Assembly: GCA_947650285.1 (NCBI GenBank)
Contig: CANTFL010000641.1
Coordinates: 1-64,000 of the forward strand
Origin: Hyaloperonospora brassicae
Lineage: Eukaryota; Oomycota; Peronosporomycetes; Peronosporales; Peronosporaceae
Direction of reading: 5' to 3'
DNA length: 64,000 bases
Positions within the stretch are counted from its first letter, which is position 1, and each line of letters opens with the position of its first letter. The translations under genes were made by a program, and so were the position numbers. Under the pieces are notes generated by a model. The model worked only from the letters and a program-made list of their open reading frames with translations. It did not search any database and was not told the origin of the DNA. Below are positions 1 to 9,213 of the stretch, piece by piece.

Positions 1-201
1 GAGGGACTTGTTATCTTGGTGGAGTGGAGATTCGGCGCGATGTGTCGATTAGCGTCATTCGTTTAGATAGGAAGGCAGAGCGGCTGCGTGGCAAAATGGG
101 TGGTGTGGATGGCTTTGGGAAAGTGTCAGGTAGAAGAGAAGACATAAAATGTGAATACAGAATCCAATTGTCCATCCACTGAATAAGCATATCACCCTAC
201 A
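1..201 (+). repeat. 5' LTR of copia element 1 (partial)
   Basis: These bases equal 4975-5175. The first 11 bp, including the TG terminus, lie left of the window. The LTR ends in CCTACA, immediately before the primer site. Confidence 0.95.
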
Positions 202-213
202 GGTTATGAGCCC
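202..213 (+). other. Primer-binding site, tRNA-iMet anticodon type
   Basis: GGTTATGAGCCC directly follows the LTR. It is complementary to the anticodon stem-loop GGGCUCAUAACC of eukaryotic initiator tRNA-Met, not to a tRNA 3' end. Priming by a half tRNA cut in the anticodon arm is known for Drosophila copia. The Gag-Pol start codon at 206 lies inside this site. Confidence 0.75.
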
Positions 214-3200
214 AACGGCTAAAGCTTCTGAAGCGTCTGCGAAGACACCAGGCGGTGTAGCACGAGCTGCGACAGGGCGCGGCACGCCAGCGCGCGGACC
301 GTCCCCGGTCCCCGCGTCCGCAATCGTTGATGACCCGCCCGTTCGCGAAAGGAGCGAGGCGACTGACGACAAGATTCTCGCGGCTCTGGCCGCCGTTACC
401 GATCGCCTGTCGAAGCTGGAGTCTTCGCAGCGCGTTCGTGACGAAGACGAGCGGATGCTGGGCGCGGTTGAAAGCGGGATGTTTGCTTCAGCGTTTGGGG
501 CGAACATTCGCGGACGACCTATGACGATCGACGCGCTCGGCTCACCAGAGCAGAAGCCAGCGGTCCCACGGACGCGCGCACGCACGATCGACGCCAGCGA
601 GTCGATGTTTGCATCGCTGGCACCGACGCGTGGGCAAGTGCCGCCCCAGCATCGCGGGCCAAATCACGCAGTGGCTCCCGCGACCGCGCCACGTCAGGAT
701 GACGCGGCGCCTGCAGCGTACGCTGCAGCAGGGCGTGATCACTATGGGATGCCAAGCGCGAGCCAGCGCAAGCTGCCTGTTCGGAAGTTCGACGGGACCG
801 AGCTGTACAAGGGTCTCGGCAGCGGCTTCTACGACTGGGGACGTACCTTCCTGCGTGCAGTGAACCTCGCAGAGGCGTCGTGCGGTTTCGCGTGGACGGA
901 AGACGTCAAAGTCGATCTCCTCGGCCACTTCCTGGTCGGTACCGCGGAAAGGTACTACCACAAGCAGGTGGACGCCTGGTGGGTTCAGCAGCCAACGCTC
1001 GAGCATGTGATGACCCAGCTCCACGCGACCTTCAAGACGACGATAACAGCAAGTCAGGCCATGAAACTGTTCATGCAGAAGAAGGACGTGAAGCGTACCT
1101 GGGCCGAGCATTTCCTGTACATGGTCGCGGTCAGCGACGCTCGCGGTGGGGCAGACTCGCTTGTGCTCGACAACATCGTTCACCATGCGTCTCCGGATTT
1201 AATGAACGTCATGCGTGCGAAGTACGACTCTACGAGAATCGACTACTTGCGGCACGCAGAGGAACTCGCGCACTTCGCTCAATCGATTGAGCTCGGCAGT
1301 GGCGCGGTCGGCCGTGAGGTGGTAGCAGCACATGTCGAGGCGACACCCAAGGGACCTCGCGTGTGTTATCGGTGCGGCAGACCGGGGCACATTGCGTCCG
1401 ACTGCAGCGCGCGAGTGGTGCATGACGACGAGGCGCCTGCGCAAAGAGGCGGTAGCATGATCCTCGCGTTGACCGAGAAGTCACCAGGAGCGGTCTCGAG
1501 ACGGCGCCACAAGAAGAAGAAGAGCTCGCGCGGCAAGGACGTCGCTGCGGGCGACGCGAGAAGCAAAGCTCAAGCCACGGACGGCACACGCGGCTTTGTG
1601 CTTGCGACAAGCAGCGGAGCTGAAGCCACGGATGGCTCGCTCGGCCTGGTGCTTGCAACTAATGACACGAACAAGATAGGCCGAGGCGACTGGATCCTCG
1701 ACAGCGGCGCGAGCCGACATTTGGTGAATGATGAGAAGCTTCTGCTTGACGCATCCGCTTGCAGTCATGAGATCGCCATGGCGGATGGGGAGTCGTTGCG
1801 ACTGACGCGTGTTGGCAGCGTGCGCCTCGAGGTCCTCGCGCGCGGCGTAGCAACTATCGTGACGCTCACGGACGTTTATCTGGCACCGCGACTGGCGAAG
1901 AACATTGTGTCTTACGGGAAGCTCGAGAGCAAAGGATACGCACTCGCATACGACGGCGACAATCGGGCACTAGCTCGACGCATTGACGGCGTGGTCGCGT
2001 TCGACGTCGCGACCGACAGCAACGTTCTGTATGTACAGACGCCCGTGAAGTGCGGGGGGCACGGCGCTGGTGACGCGATCATTGCCGCACTCGAGGCAAA
2101 TTCGGTAGACGCAAGCGCAGACGACGCGCACGAGGCATCGCTGCTGCATTGGCACCAGCGCCTCGGGCACCTCGCGTTCGACACGATAGTGCGCATGGCG
2201 CGCGATCCAGCCTCGGGCATCAAGCTCAGCAGCAACAAGCGCATGGCGTGCGTGTCGTGCCTCGAAGGGAAGCAGACGCGCAATGCGCAGGCACAGGTGG
2301 ACAGCGGCGCCAACTCGCCTATCGATCGCATCGGTGGCGTCATCTGCTCGGACCTGAAGGGCCCGATGACGCCGCAGGATCGACTGCAGAACCGGTACCT
2401 GGTCAATTTCATTGACCACAAGTCAAACTACTGCCGCGTGTTCCTCGCGCGTACTAAGGACGCGGCGGCGAAGAAGTTTGAGGCGTTTCTCATACACTTC
2501 GAGCGGCTCTTCGGGTTCAAAATCCACGTCCTGAGGACAGATGGCGGGGGCGAGTACGCCAATATCGACCTATTCTGCCAGCGCACGGGTGTCGCGCGAC
2601 AAGTTTCGGAGGCGCGCAACCAAGCGTCGAACGGGAAGGCGGAGAGGATGCACCGGACGGTGTTGAATCTCGCGCGCAGCATGATGTTCGCATGCGCGCT
2701 GCCGTTGCAATACTGGGGCGACGCCGTCCAATACGCCGTGTACATCCTGAACCGGAGCCCGACGCGCGCTAACGTGAAGCGATCGTCTCCGCTCGAGATG
2801 CTGACGGGCAAGGTGCCCGATCTACGCGGCACCGTCGTCTTCGGCTCACCGTGCAGCGTCTACCGCGACCCGCGCAAGAACTCGCTGCTGAAGCGATCGC
2901 AGCGCGGAATTATCGTCGGTGTGAGCGAAGAAACGAAGGGGTACAAGGTGCTACTGCCGCGCGAGAACAAGGTGGTCGTTACGCAGCACGTCAAGGACAT
3001 CGAAACGTTGTCGGAGGCGCAGAACGCGCAGCTTCAGCGTGCGATGAACTCTTGCGACCGGGCTGGCGACGCGGACGAGGCCGATACGCCAGCGGCACCC
3101 GTCACGAATGGTGGCAGTGCAGGAGGCGGCGATACGGCTCGTAAGAAGAGTCGAAGAACGTGGACGCGATCGGCGCACGGAACACGCGGCGCGTCGAAGC

Positions 3201-4879
3201 GCGCTGAAGCGGCAGCTCGACAGGAGGAGACAGTTGCGAGCGGAGAGGTGGTGAGCGCGGCTTTCGAGCGCGACCCGACCAGTTACGGGGAGGCGATGCG
3301 CGGAGGAAGGCGTGACGGCTGGGTGAAGGCCATGGAAGAAGAAATCGCGGCGCTTCAGAGCAACGACGTGTGGACGATCGTCAAGCGACCGCCAGGGACG
3401 CACGCGCTGCACACGAAGTGGGTCTACAAGACGAAGACTGATGCGCAGGGCGACCTCGAGCGACTGAAGGCGCGTCTGGTCGCGTGCGGCAACGAGCAGG
3501 TGCTCGGCGTCGATTATACGCTCACCTTTGCCGCAGTGATGGATCTATCGACGGTCAAGGTGATCCTGGCACTCGCGGCCACGTGGGGGGTGCCTGCCAA
3601 GCACGGCGACATCCCAAACGCATACGTGAAGGCGGAGAAGGAGGCGAACCTGCGCATCTTCCTCCAGATGCCACGCGGGATGCAGGTCTCGGAGGAGACG
3701 ATGCGTGCGCACGGGGCCACGAATACGAGCGAGCTCGTGCTTGAGCTCCGCAAGAGCCTATACGGCCTCAAGCAGGCAGGCAGACTGTGGAGCCAGCTGT
3801 TGCACACCAAGCTGGTCGATGCCGGTTTCGTACGCTGTGAGAGCGACATGTGTTTCTACTGGAAGCGTGATGTTGCGGACCTCGTTGTCGTCGGCGTGTA
3901 TGTCGACGATCTCCTTGCGACAGGAACGAGCGCTGCGGCAGTGGACAGGTTCTTCGACAGCCTCGCGTCGCTTTCGATAAAGGACTTAGGACAAGTTAAC
4001 AAGTTTCTGGGCATGCGCGTGCAGCTCGACGGCGAGGGCGGGTACAAACTCGACCAGGAAGAGGCGATTGGCAACCTCGTGAGCGACAACGGACTCGCCA
4101 ATGCCAACCCGACACGAACGCCAATCGGCGACGACTGCTACGAGGTCGAAGCGGGGGATGCGGAGCTCTTGGGGACCAAGAACGCAAAGACAGGAGCGAC
4201 GGTGCGGGACTTTCAGTCGCTGGTCGGCTCTCTGCTGTGGGTTGCGCGATGCACGCGCCCGGACATCGCCTTCGCGGTTCACAAGGCGACGCGTCAGACA
4301 CACGCGCCTCGTGTGTATGACTGGAAGCTGGCGAAACGCGTCGCGCGTTACCTCAAGGGTACGGCGGGACTCAAGATCTCCATGAAGCCCGAGCGTAACG
4401 GCAACGCGACGATGCGGCTCGAGGCGTTCAGTGACGCCGACTTCGCTGCCGATAAATCGGACAGGAAGTCGATGACTGGCGGCGTGGTGCGCCTGAACGG
4501 CATGGCCGTGAGCTGGAGCGCACGGAAGCAGGGAGGCGTCGCGCTGTCGACAATGGAGGCCGAGTTCGTCGCGGCAAGCGAGGTCGCGCGCGAGGTGCTC
4601 GGATTGCGCGAGATGTTGCGCGAAATTGGACTCGAGCCGGCACTCCCGATGCAGCTGCACGTTGACAACCAAGCGGCGATCAGCCAGATCGCCGGCGAGG
4701 CGTCGTCACTGAAGGCAAAGCACGTGGACGTGCGGCTCAAATTTCTCTGTGACTTCGCACGTCGCGGTGTCGTCGTGGCGAGCTACGTTCGATCGGAGCA
4801 GATGCTGGCGGACCTCATGACGAAGGCGCTGGATGCGATGAAGCTGGGAACATTGCGTCAGCTCATGTGCATCGGCTAA
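206..4879 (+). CDS. Copia-type Gag-Pol polyprotein, 1557 aa, uninterrupted
   Basis: This is a single-frame polyprotein for retrotransposition. Gag lies in about residues 1-400 and ends in a CCHC zinc knuckle ([14 protein letters not shown], about 387-400). The aspartic protease motif [12 protein letters not shown] is near 498. The integrase HHCC zinc region starts near 648 (HWHQRLGHL) and is followed by the catalytic core ([39 protein letters not shown]). The reverse transcriptase contains YVDDLLATG near 1232, and RNase H contains [29 protein letters not shown] and HVDNQAAI. No internal stop or frameshift is present. The start is the first ATG after the LTR and overlaps the primer site. The coding strand is much GC-richer than the broken relative at 58 kb. 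Confidence 0.95.
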   Translation: MSPTAKASEASAKTPGGVARAATGRGTPARGPSPVPASAIVDDPPVRERSEATDDKILAALAAVTDRLSKLESSQRVRDEDERMLGAVESGMFASAFGANIRGRPMTIDALGSPEQKPAVPRTRARTIDASESMFASLAPTRGQVPPQHRGPNHAVAPATAPRQDDAAPAAYAAAGRDHYGMPSASQRKLPVRKFDGTELYKGLGSGFYDWGRTFLRAVNLAEASCGFAWTEDVKVDLLGHFLVGTAERYYHKQVDAWWVQQPTLEHVMTQLHATFKTTITASQAMKLFMQKKDVKRTWAEHFLYMVAVSDARGGADSLVLDNIVHHASPDLMNVMRAKYDSTRIDYLRHAEELAHFAQSIELGSGAVGREVVAAHVEATPKGPRVCYRCGRPGHIASDCSARVVHDDEAPAQRGGSMILALTEKSPGAVSRRRHKKKKSSRGKDVAAGDARSKAQATDGTRGFVLATSSGAEATDGSLGLVLATNDTNKIGRGDWILDSGASRHLVNDEKLLLDASACSHEIAMADGESLRLTRVGSVRLEVLARGVATIVTLTDVYLAPRLAKNIVSYGKLESKGYALAYDGDNRALARRIDGVVAFDVATDSNVLYVQTPVKCGGHGAGDAIIAALEANSVDASADDAHEASLLHWHQRLGHLAFDTIVRMARDPASGIKLSSNKRMACVSCLEGKQTRNAQAQVDSGANSPIDRIGGVICSDLKGPMTPQDRLQNRYLVNFIDHKSNYCRVFLARTKDAAAKKFEAFLIHFERLFGFKIHVLRTDGGGEYANIDLFCQRTGVARQVSEARNQASNGKAERMHRTVLNLARSMMFACALPLQYWGDAVQYAVYILNRSPTRANVKRSSPLEMLTGKVPDLRGTVVFGSPCSVYRDPRKNSLLKRSQRGIIVGVSEETKGYKVLLPRENKVVVTQHVKDIETLSEAQNAQLQRAMNSCDRAGDADEADTPAAPVTNGGSAGGGDTARKKSRRTWTRSAHGTRGASKRAEAAARQEETVASGEVVSAAFERDPTSYGEAMRGGRRDGWVKAMEEEIAALQSNDVWTIVKRPPGTHALHTKWVYKTKTDAQGDLERLKARLVACGNEQVLGVDYTLTFAAVMDLSTVKVILALAATWGVPAKHGDIPNAYVKAEKEANLRIFLQMPRGMQVSEETMRAHGATNTSELVLELRKSLYGLKQAGRLWSQLLHTKLVDAGFVRCESDMCFYWKRDVADLVVVGVYVDDLLATGTSAAAVDRFFDSLASLSIKDLGQVNKFLGMRVQLDGEGGYKLDQEEAIGNLVSDNGLANANPTRTPIGDDCYEVEAGDAELLGTKNAKTGATVRDFQSLVGSLLWVARCTRPDIAFAVHKATRQTHAPRVYDWKLAKRVARYLKGTAGLKISMKPERNGNATMRLEAFSDADFAADKSDRKSMTGGVVRLNGMAVSWSARKQGGVALSTMEAEFVAASEVAREVLGLREMLREIGLEPALPMQLHVDNQAAISQIAGEASSLKAKHVDVRLKFLCDFARRGVVVASYVRSEQMLADLMTKALDAMKLGTLRQLMCIG

Positions 4880-4953
4880 GGAAAGATCAAGGACGATTAT
4901 GGGTGTTCAAGGAGCTCAATGAAAGAAGGAAGAGACGAAAACGAAAACGCACT

Positions 4954-4963
4954 CGAGGAGGAG
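4954..4963 (+). other. Polypurine tract of copia element 1
   Basis: A CGAGGAGGAG purine run abuts the 3' LTR, the expected plus-strand primer for reverse transcription. Copia element 2 has the similar AAGGAGGAG at the same place. Confidence 0.8.
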
Positions 4964-5175
4964 TGTAGGAAAGCGAGGGACTTGTTATCTTGGTGGAGTG
5001 GAGATTCGGCGCGATGTGTCGATTAGCGTCATTCGTTTAGATAGGAAGGCAGAGCGGCTGCGTGGCAAAATGGGTGGTGTGGATGGCTTTGGGAAAGTGT
5101 CAGGTAGAAGAGAAGACATAAAATGTGAATACAGAATCCAATTGTCCATCCACTGAATAAGCATATCACCCTACA
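4964..5175 (+). repeat. 3' LTR of copia element 1
   Basis: This is a 212-bp LTR with a perfect 6-bp terminal inverted repeat (TGTAGG...CCTACA). It is identical to the visible part of the 5' LTR. The next five bases are TGACT, the predicted target duplication. Confidence 0.95.
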
Positions 5176-5189
5176 TGACTGACTACCGG

Positions 5190-5223
5190 TACGATTGTAG
5201 CCACACTACGATTGTAGCCACAC
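5190..5223. repeat. 17-bp tandem duplication beside copia element
   Basis: Two perfect copies of TACGATTGTAGCCACAC lie head to tail (5190-5206 and 5207-5223), 14 bp right of the 3' LTR. The duplication has no evident function. Confidence 0.85.
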
Positions 5224-5427
5224 TATGCGATAGTAGATACGGCCGAAGTTGTGGTGTACATCATGTGGCGGCCGAGAACATTGATATTAAGAATCAGTAA
5301 TGAAGCAAATGCCGAGCGACTTCACATAGAGTAATATCAAAGATCATTACCGTTCACTACAGCAATGCAAGTAGATTCTGATGAAGTTTATTGCTCTCGA
5401 TGGAGCATTCGTCCATTCTAAATATTA

Positions 5428-5736
5428 GTGAAGGATAGCAAGACAATGTCACCCGATAGCCAGTATGCTTCGGACAAGTTTTTATACAAGATCAAAAATT
5501 TAACACACTTACTGCATGTTTGGCTTCAATTGTCAGAAAGTGTTACTTTGAATACATGCAGAACGATGTTCAACGATTGGAATGGAAATGATTTTGTAAT
5601 ATGTATGAAAACACTGCAAGATTCGATTTTATCGAGAGAGATATTGGCAAATGGCGTCAAGTCTAAAGAGCGTAGACGAGCGTCAGAGCCGTTTTTCGCT
5701 CTACACTTTGCCATTGATGATGGTCTCAGTACGTAG
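5428..5736 (+). pseudogene. Possible WY-domain effector remnant (102-codon frame)
   Basis: The frame contains a segment reading HVWLQLSESVTLN then FNDWNGNDFV, followed by an alanine/leucine helical stretch. This resembles the Trp-containing alpha-helical WY repeat in the C-terminal half of oomycete RxLR effectors ('VF-wL-L...f--W--y'). There is no signal peptide or RxLR motif in front, so if the reading is right it is a C-terminal scrap. The neighbouring 3' remnant (5843-6019) resembles an effector N-terminus, so the two could come from one rearranged gene or from two genes. The resemblance was judged by eye and is weak. Confidence 0.3.
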
Positions 5737-5842
5737 AGTTGCAATCTCGGAATACAACATAATAGAGGGCGACATGAAAATGGAATCGTCGGTCGCAGTC
5801 GATCACTTCATCACGATATGTAAGAGCAATCTTGGTAGTGAC

Positions 5843-6019
5843 AGAGTTCATTTGCTGCTGGTCACCATATTGGCCGCGTACCTGAATGCGACTGATTCGA
5901 GTCGACCAACAAGTGAGGTCCAGCTTTCATCCCGCGCATCGATAAACCAACTACATAAGTCGAGCTACATATACCGCATTGTTAAGCAATGCGCCGAGCG
6001 TCAAGTGCTGCATTTGTAA
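5843..6019 (+). pseudogene. Possible RxLR effector N-terminal remnant lacking its start
   Basis: A frame reads RVHLLLVTILAAYLNATDSS, a hydrophobic core with an Ala-x-Ala-like end, then a Ser/Arg-rich stretch and a stop 40 codons later. RxLR effectors commonly begin with a similar short signal peptide ending near a 'TDSS' region. Here the codon before RVH is GAC, not ATG. The nearest in-frame ATG is far upstream and would bury the hydrophobic segment. No RxLR or EER motif is left. A chance hydrophobic run is the alternative. Confidence 0.3.
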
Positions 6020-6377
6020 GCGATTGTCGACTCGCAAACAACACGGTCATACGGATGTGTGTTCACTCGTTTTTTTTCATCAGGTGCCTTACAGTGACTG
6101 TGCCGATAATACAAGTTGACTCGTCGTGCAAAGACATACGTTGTGGTTACGCGAATTCGCGTCGACAAGCCAAGACACCTTCATCAAAATACCAAGTACG
6201 TACATATCTGCATTCCTACTGCATTGTCGAAGGTGAGGTAGAAAAAGTACCTTTCTGCAATCACAGGACTTTGAAATGTCGCCATAGCGCTGGACTCGTC
6301 AAGTTTTTAGACAAAATATACACGAAACAAAGACGCAAAAGCCGCTCTTTTGTCACCCACCCAGCAAAAAGTGTTTT
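6020..6377. other. Intergenic, no gene seen
   Basis: AT-richer sequence between the effector-like fragments and the left arm of the inverted duplication. Only short frames without codon structure are present. Confidence 0.6.
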
Positions 6378-6527
6378 AAACATAAACACGCTTTTACCTC
6401 CATCGCCCCATGACCATCACTCCACGTTGAAGTGCCACCAGTCCGCACCACTGCGCGCATTGCGCAATTTGCCTCGCGCGCGCTCCCAGACTCGAGTCAA
6501 GTCCAAGTGACGCGCGTAAGCCCACCA

Positions 6528-7275
6528 ATGAACTGGATGACGGGCGGCAAACACCGCGCGCTGTACTCGCAGCGCGGCCGACGTCGCCAGATGCACTTCC
6601 CCGCGCTCGTCCAGCGCCAGCGCGTCCCGCCCTCGAGTCCGTCTCGCAGCGCTCCGTCAGCCGCCGCCGCCGCCGTCGCCGCTACCGCACGTGCGTCGGC
6701 CACGCCCTGGTACATTGTGCAAGTGGGAGACGACAGCGAGTCGCAAGGTCCGACATACGCATCGATAGACAGAACTGCACATGTATTTGTGTGCGTGTAC
6801 CCATGTCGTCCCCTGCCTCGTCTGCTGCGGTTGCGATGGCGGCTGACTGCACTTGTGCCAACGTGCAGATGTTCGTGTGCTGGCGCTCGAGCGGCAGCGG
6901 GCCGCGACTTCCCACGACGTCGTCCCGACGCGAGCGCAGACGGGGCGAACGGATGCGGCCACGAGCGACAAAACAGCTGCCAGCCAACGTCCACGATCGA
7001 GTCCGCGCCGTGAGACGAGTGCGGGCCACGACGCACGGGACGGCCGAGACAAAAGACGCGGGGGTAGGTGCATCTTCACGCCCGTCAAGAAGGCGCGACG
7101 AGGCGACCAGACGTTCGAAGCGGTCCCGCGACTGCCCCATGTCCGTGGCGAACGACCGCTGGCGTCACTTGTCTCTGGCAGTGACTCGGGCGCTCTCAAG
7201 TACGTGGACGGCGCAGAGACGTGGCGACTGCGGTTGATTGGACTCATGACAGACGCGCGTTTCCTGCACTTGTGA
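6528..7275 (+). CDS. Hypothetical protein, two-exon model (208 aa), left copy
   Basis: The model joins 6528-6747 to 6869-7275. The 121-bp intron has GT/AG ends, and the join at a glycine/aspartate codon keeps frame. The protein starts MNWMTGGKHRALYSQRG. It is basic and Ala/Ser-rich (polyalanine tract near residues 40-50), with a central Arg-rich part and the C-terminal segment GALKYVDGAETWRLRLIGL. I recognise no family. Reading may continue past the TGA at 7273 through a further exon, so this could be the 5' part of one larger gene reaching 9063. The right-arm copy is frameshifted by 4 bp. Confidence 0.45.
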
Positions 7276-7465
7276 CTGGTATGGTACAGTGACAGTCAAG
7301 AGCGTCGACACGAGAGGACGGCGCAAGGCACCGAGCGAGAACCGGCGGATCGGTTTCCATTTGACACACGTGATAGTCGTCACTCCCTACAGCACATGAG
7401 TCGAGACGATACCCGAAACGTGCGGCAGGTACTCTCTTGTCGGAGCATCTGGAACTGGTGCTCAT

Positions 7466-7942
7466 GTGAAGCTGCTGCTCTATACGCAGCTTATCCAGCC
7501 ACGTCGCCAAGACAGGATGGACGAAGACCTCGACAGAGAAGCCTTTGACTGCCGAATGCCTGAGGCGCAGCCGCAATCGTTCGACGCCATCTATGACCAG
7601 CAACAAGCACTTTTTGACGGCGCTAGTGAGGTGGACCAGCGATGCTTCCAGCGTAGACGACTCGAATCCGCTCTCAGTGCCGACTCCAGTCCAGACTCGG
7701 TGAGCACTTTCGCAAATCGCGTCGTGGTATCGACTGACTTCGCAAATGTGGTCGTCTTCCGTTCCAGCCATTTGACCGACCGGATAGCCATTCGTTCCGA
7801 CTCTCGTGCCATCCGTAAGACGCCCAGCAACCTGTTCATGAACAAACAAGCTAAATCTAACACTTTTTGCGTGCTGGGACTAGTCGTGACATATTGCCAC
7901 CATCAAGTCCACTCAAAGCCTCGCCGTTGTCGTTCGGAATGA
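7466..7942 (+). CDS. Hypothetical frame, possibly a middle exon, left copy
   Basis: This 158-codon open frame is rich in Asp, Glu, Gln and Arg (for example MDEDLDREAFDCRMPEAQPQ) and is kept in both arms. It may be a middle exon of the same transcription unit as 6528-7275 and 8132-9063. A competing 201-codon frame on the minus strand (7244-7849) is also conserved, so the coding strand is not certain. The family is not recognised. Confidence 0.3.
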   Translation: MKLLLYTQLIQPRRQDRMDEDLDREAFDCRMPEAQPQSFDAIYDQQQALFDGASEVDQRCFQRRRLESALSADSSPDSVSTFANRVVVSTDFANVVVFRSSHLTDRIAIRSDSRAIRKTPSNLFMNKQAKSNTFCVLGLVVTYCHHQVHSKPRRCRSE

Positions 7943-8131
7943 GCCGAGCCGAAGGTTTGTACTCGCTGCCGCTAGAGCAACGCTGTATGACTTGCTCACC
8001 TTTCTCTCTCCAGTCCTGCAGTCCCAGCTCTCGACCAAAGATCGCACAATTGTATGTTCGTATGACCCACGCATGGACCACCCTTCTCAAACGTTTCATT
8101 CGACTAGATCCACGGTCCACAGCTTGCCCGG

Positions 8132-9063
8132 ATGAGCTTCACACAAAGCCGGTGTCCATCGCCATCGCCGTCCCCGTCAACTTCAACGTCGTCGCAGGGC
8201 AGCATTGTGCTTGGCCGTCCTCCTCTTGGCTGGCAAAAGAAGGTGTTGATGTCGATGAACGACGAACCGATCTCACAACCCGAAGATCGTTTCGAAAACC
8301 TTGTGTCGGTTCCAGAGCACATGAGATCGTTGTCTCCTGCGACTCACGCTGTTAACGGTAACTCGGACCGTGGTGATTGATTGCCGTGACAAGTTTTGTC
8401 CTTGAGCTCAGCTTGTGTATCGGCCTGCTAACGCGTCTGTCCTTGCTGCCCCTGTTACAGACTGTCTGCAGCGATCTCCGCTCATCTCATCGCCTTCACC
8501 GAGAAGTACGACGGGAAGCGACAGTGAAAGCTTGATCCTCAACACAGTCGTCCCGACCGATGCGAGAGAACGCATAATGGCGGCTACTGCTTCGCAGCAA
8601 TATCCTCCAGACTCAAGAATGTGGTGCCAACGACCAGCCACAACGGGTACGACAACTACTGCAGTGAGCTTGTGCATCGCTAACATTCCAAACACACGTC
8701 ATGCTGCTAGAGTTCCGCGGCGTGAGCGACTCGGACATACGCAGTTCGGGCGAAAACACCTCCATGGCACTACACCAGTCATGGGTCATGTCGTCGCGCA
8801 CAAAGACCATCCTGAATGCGGCCTCGTCGTCGTCGTCCAAGGCTCTGGCTACGCAAGACGCAGCCGAAATGCGCAAGACCGAGCACCAACAAATGGAAAG
8901 CGTCGCAGTTTACATGTACACGCTGGTGCAGTGCTACAAGGTCGACGAGAGTCTACGGTTTGTGCACACACACCCGCTCATGGCCACTGCATATCTCAGA
9001 ACATCCTTCGTACTCATCCTGTTGCGATGTCGATGCGGACAGATGCCGTGCATCACTAGCTGA
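8132..9063 (+). CDS. Hypothetical protein, three-exon model (254 aa), left copy
   Basis: The exons are 8132-8357, 8461-8646 and 8711-9063. Intron 1 (103 bp) has GTAACT, a CTAAC branch site and TTACAG; intron 2 (64 bp) also has CTAAC before its acceptor. Both joins keep frame, giving 254 residues. The N-terminus is Ser/Pro-rich, then SMNDEPISQPEDRFENLVSV, a disordered middle, and an alpha-helical C-terminal part with KTEHQQMESVAVYMYTLVQC. The family is not recognised. The gene ends tail-to-tail with the acyl-CoA synthetase, 150 bp away. Upstream exons in 6528-7942 are likely. The right-arm copy differs partly by synonymous changes around the first splice join. Confidence 0.55.
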
Positions 9064-9213
9064 GCACGCCCAACCAGTGTCGCCAGTGTCTCAAGCATCT
9101 TCTTCACCATCTACCAACGCTGCGTTACCAACGTCAAAAGCCTGTCGACGAGAAATCACCTTCTCGCCCAAGCACGCGAGATCACGAACACAGGTTGAAT
9201 GAACGTCCCAGCA

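Larger units (their letters stand above)
1..5175 (+). mobile_element. Intact Ty1/copia LTR retrotransposon (11 bp missing at window edge)
   Basis: The element has, in order, a 5' LTR, a tRNA-iMet-type primer site, one long Gag-Pol frame, a purine tract and a 3' LTR. The order protease-integrase-RT-RNase H places it in Ty1/copia (Pseudoviridae). The 3' LTR is complete at 212 bp with TGTAGG/CCTACA ends; the visible 201 bp of the 5' LTR match it at every base I compared. Identical LTRs and an unbroken frame indicate a very recent insertion and probably an active copy. The target duplication cannot be tested because the left flank is outside the window. Confidence 0.95.

Noticed and set aside
55..585. 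176-codon minus-strand frame over the copia 5' end
   Set aside because: It is antisense to Gag and the LTR and has no domain; a shadow of the GC-rich Gag-Pol gene.
5428..6019. An intact RxLR effector gene
   Set aside because: No ATG before the hydrophobic segment, no RxLR or EER, and the WY-like part lies on the wrong side; only remnants are claimed.
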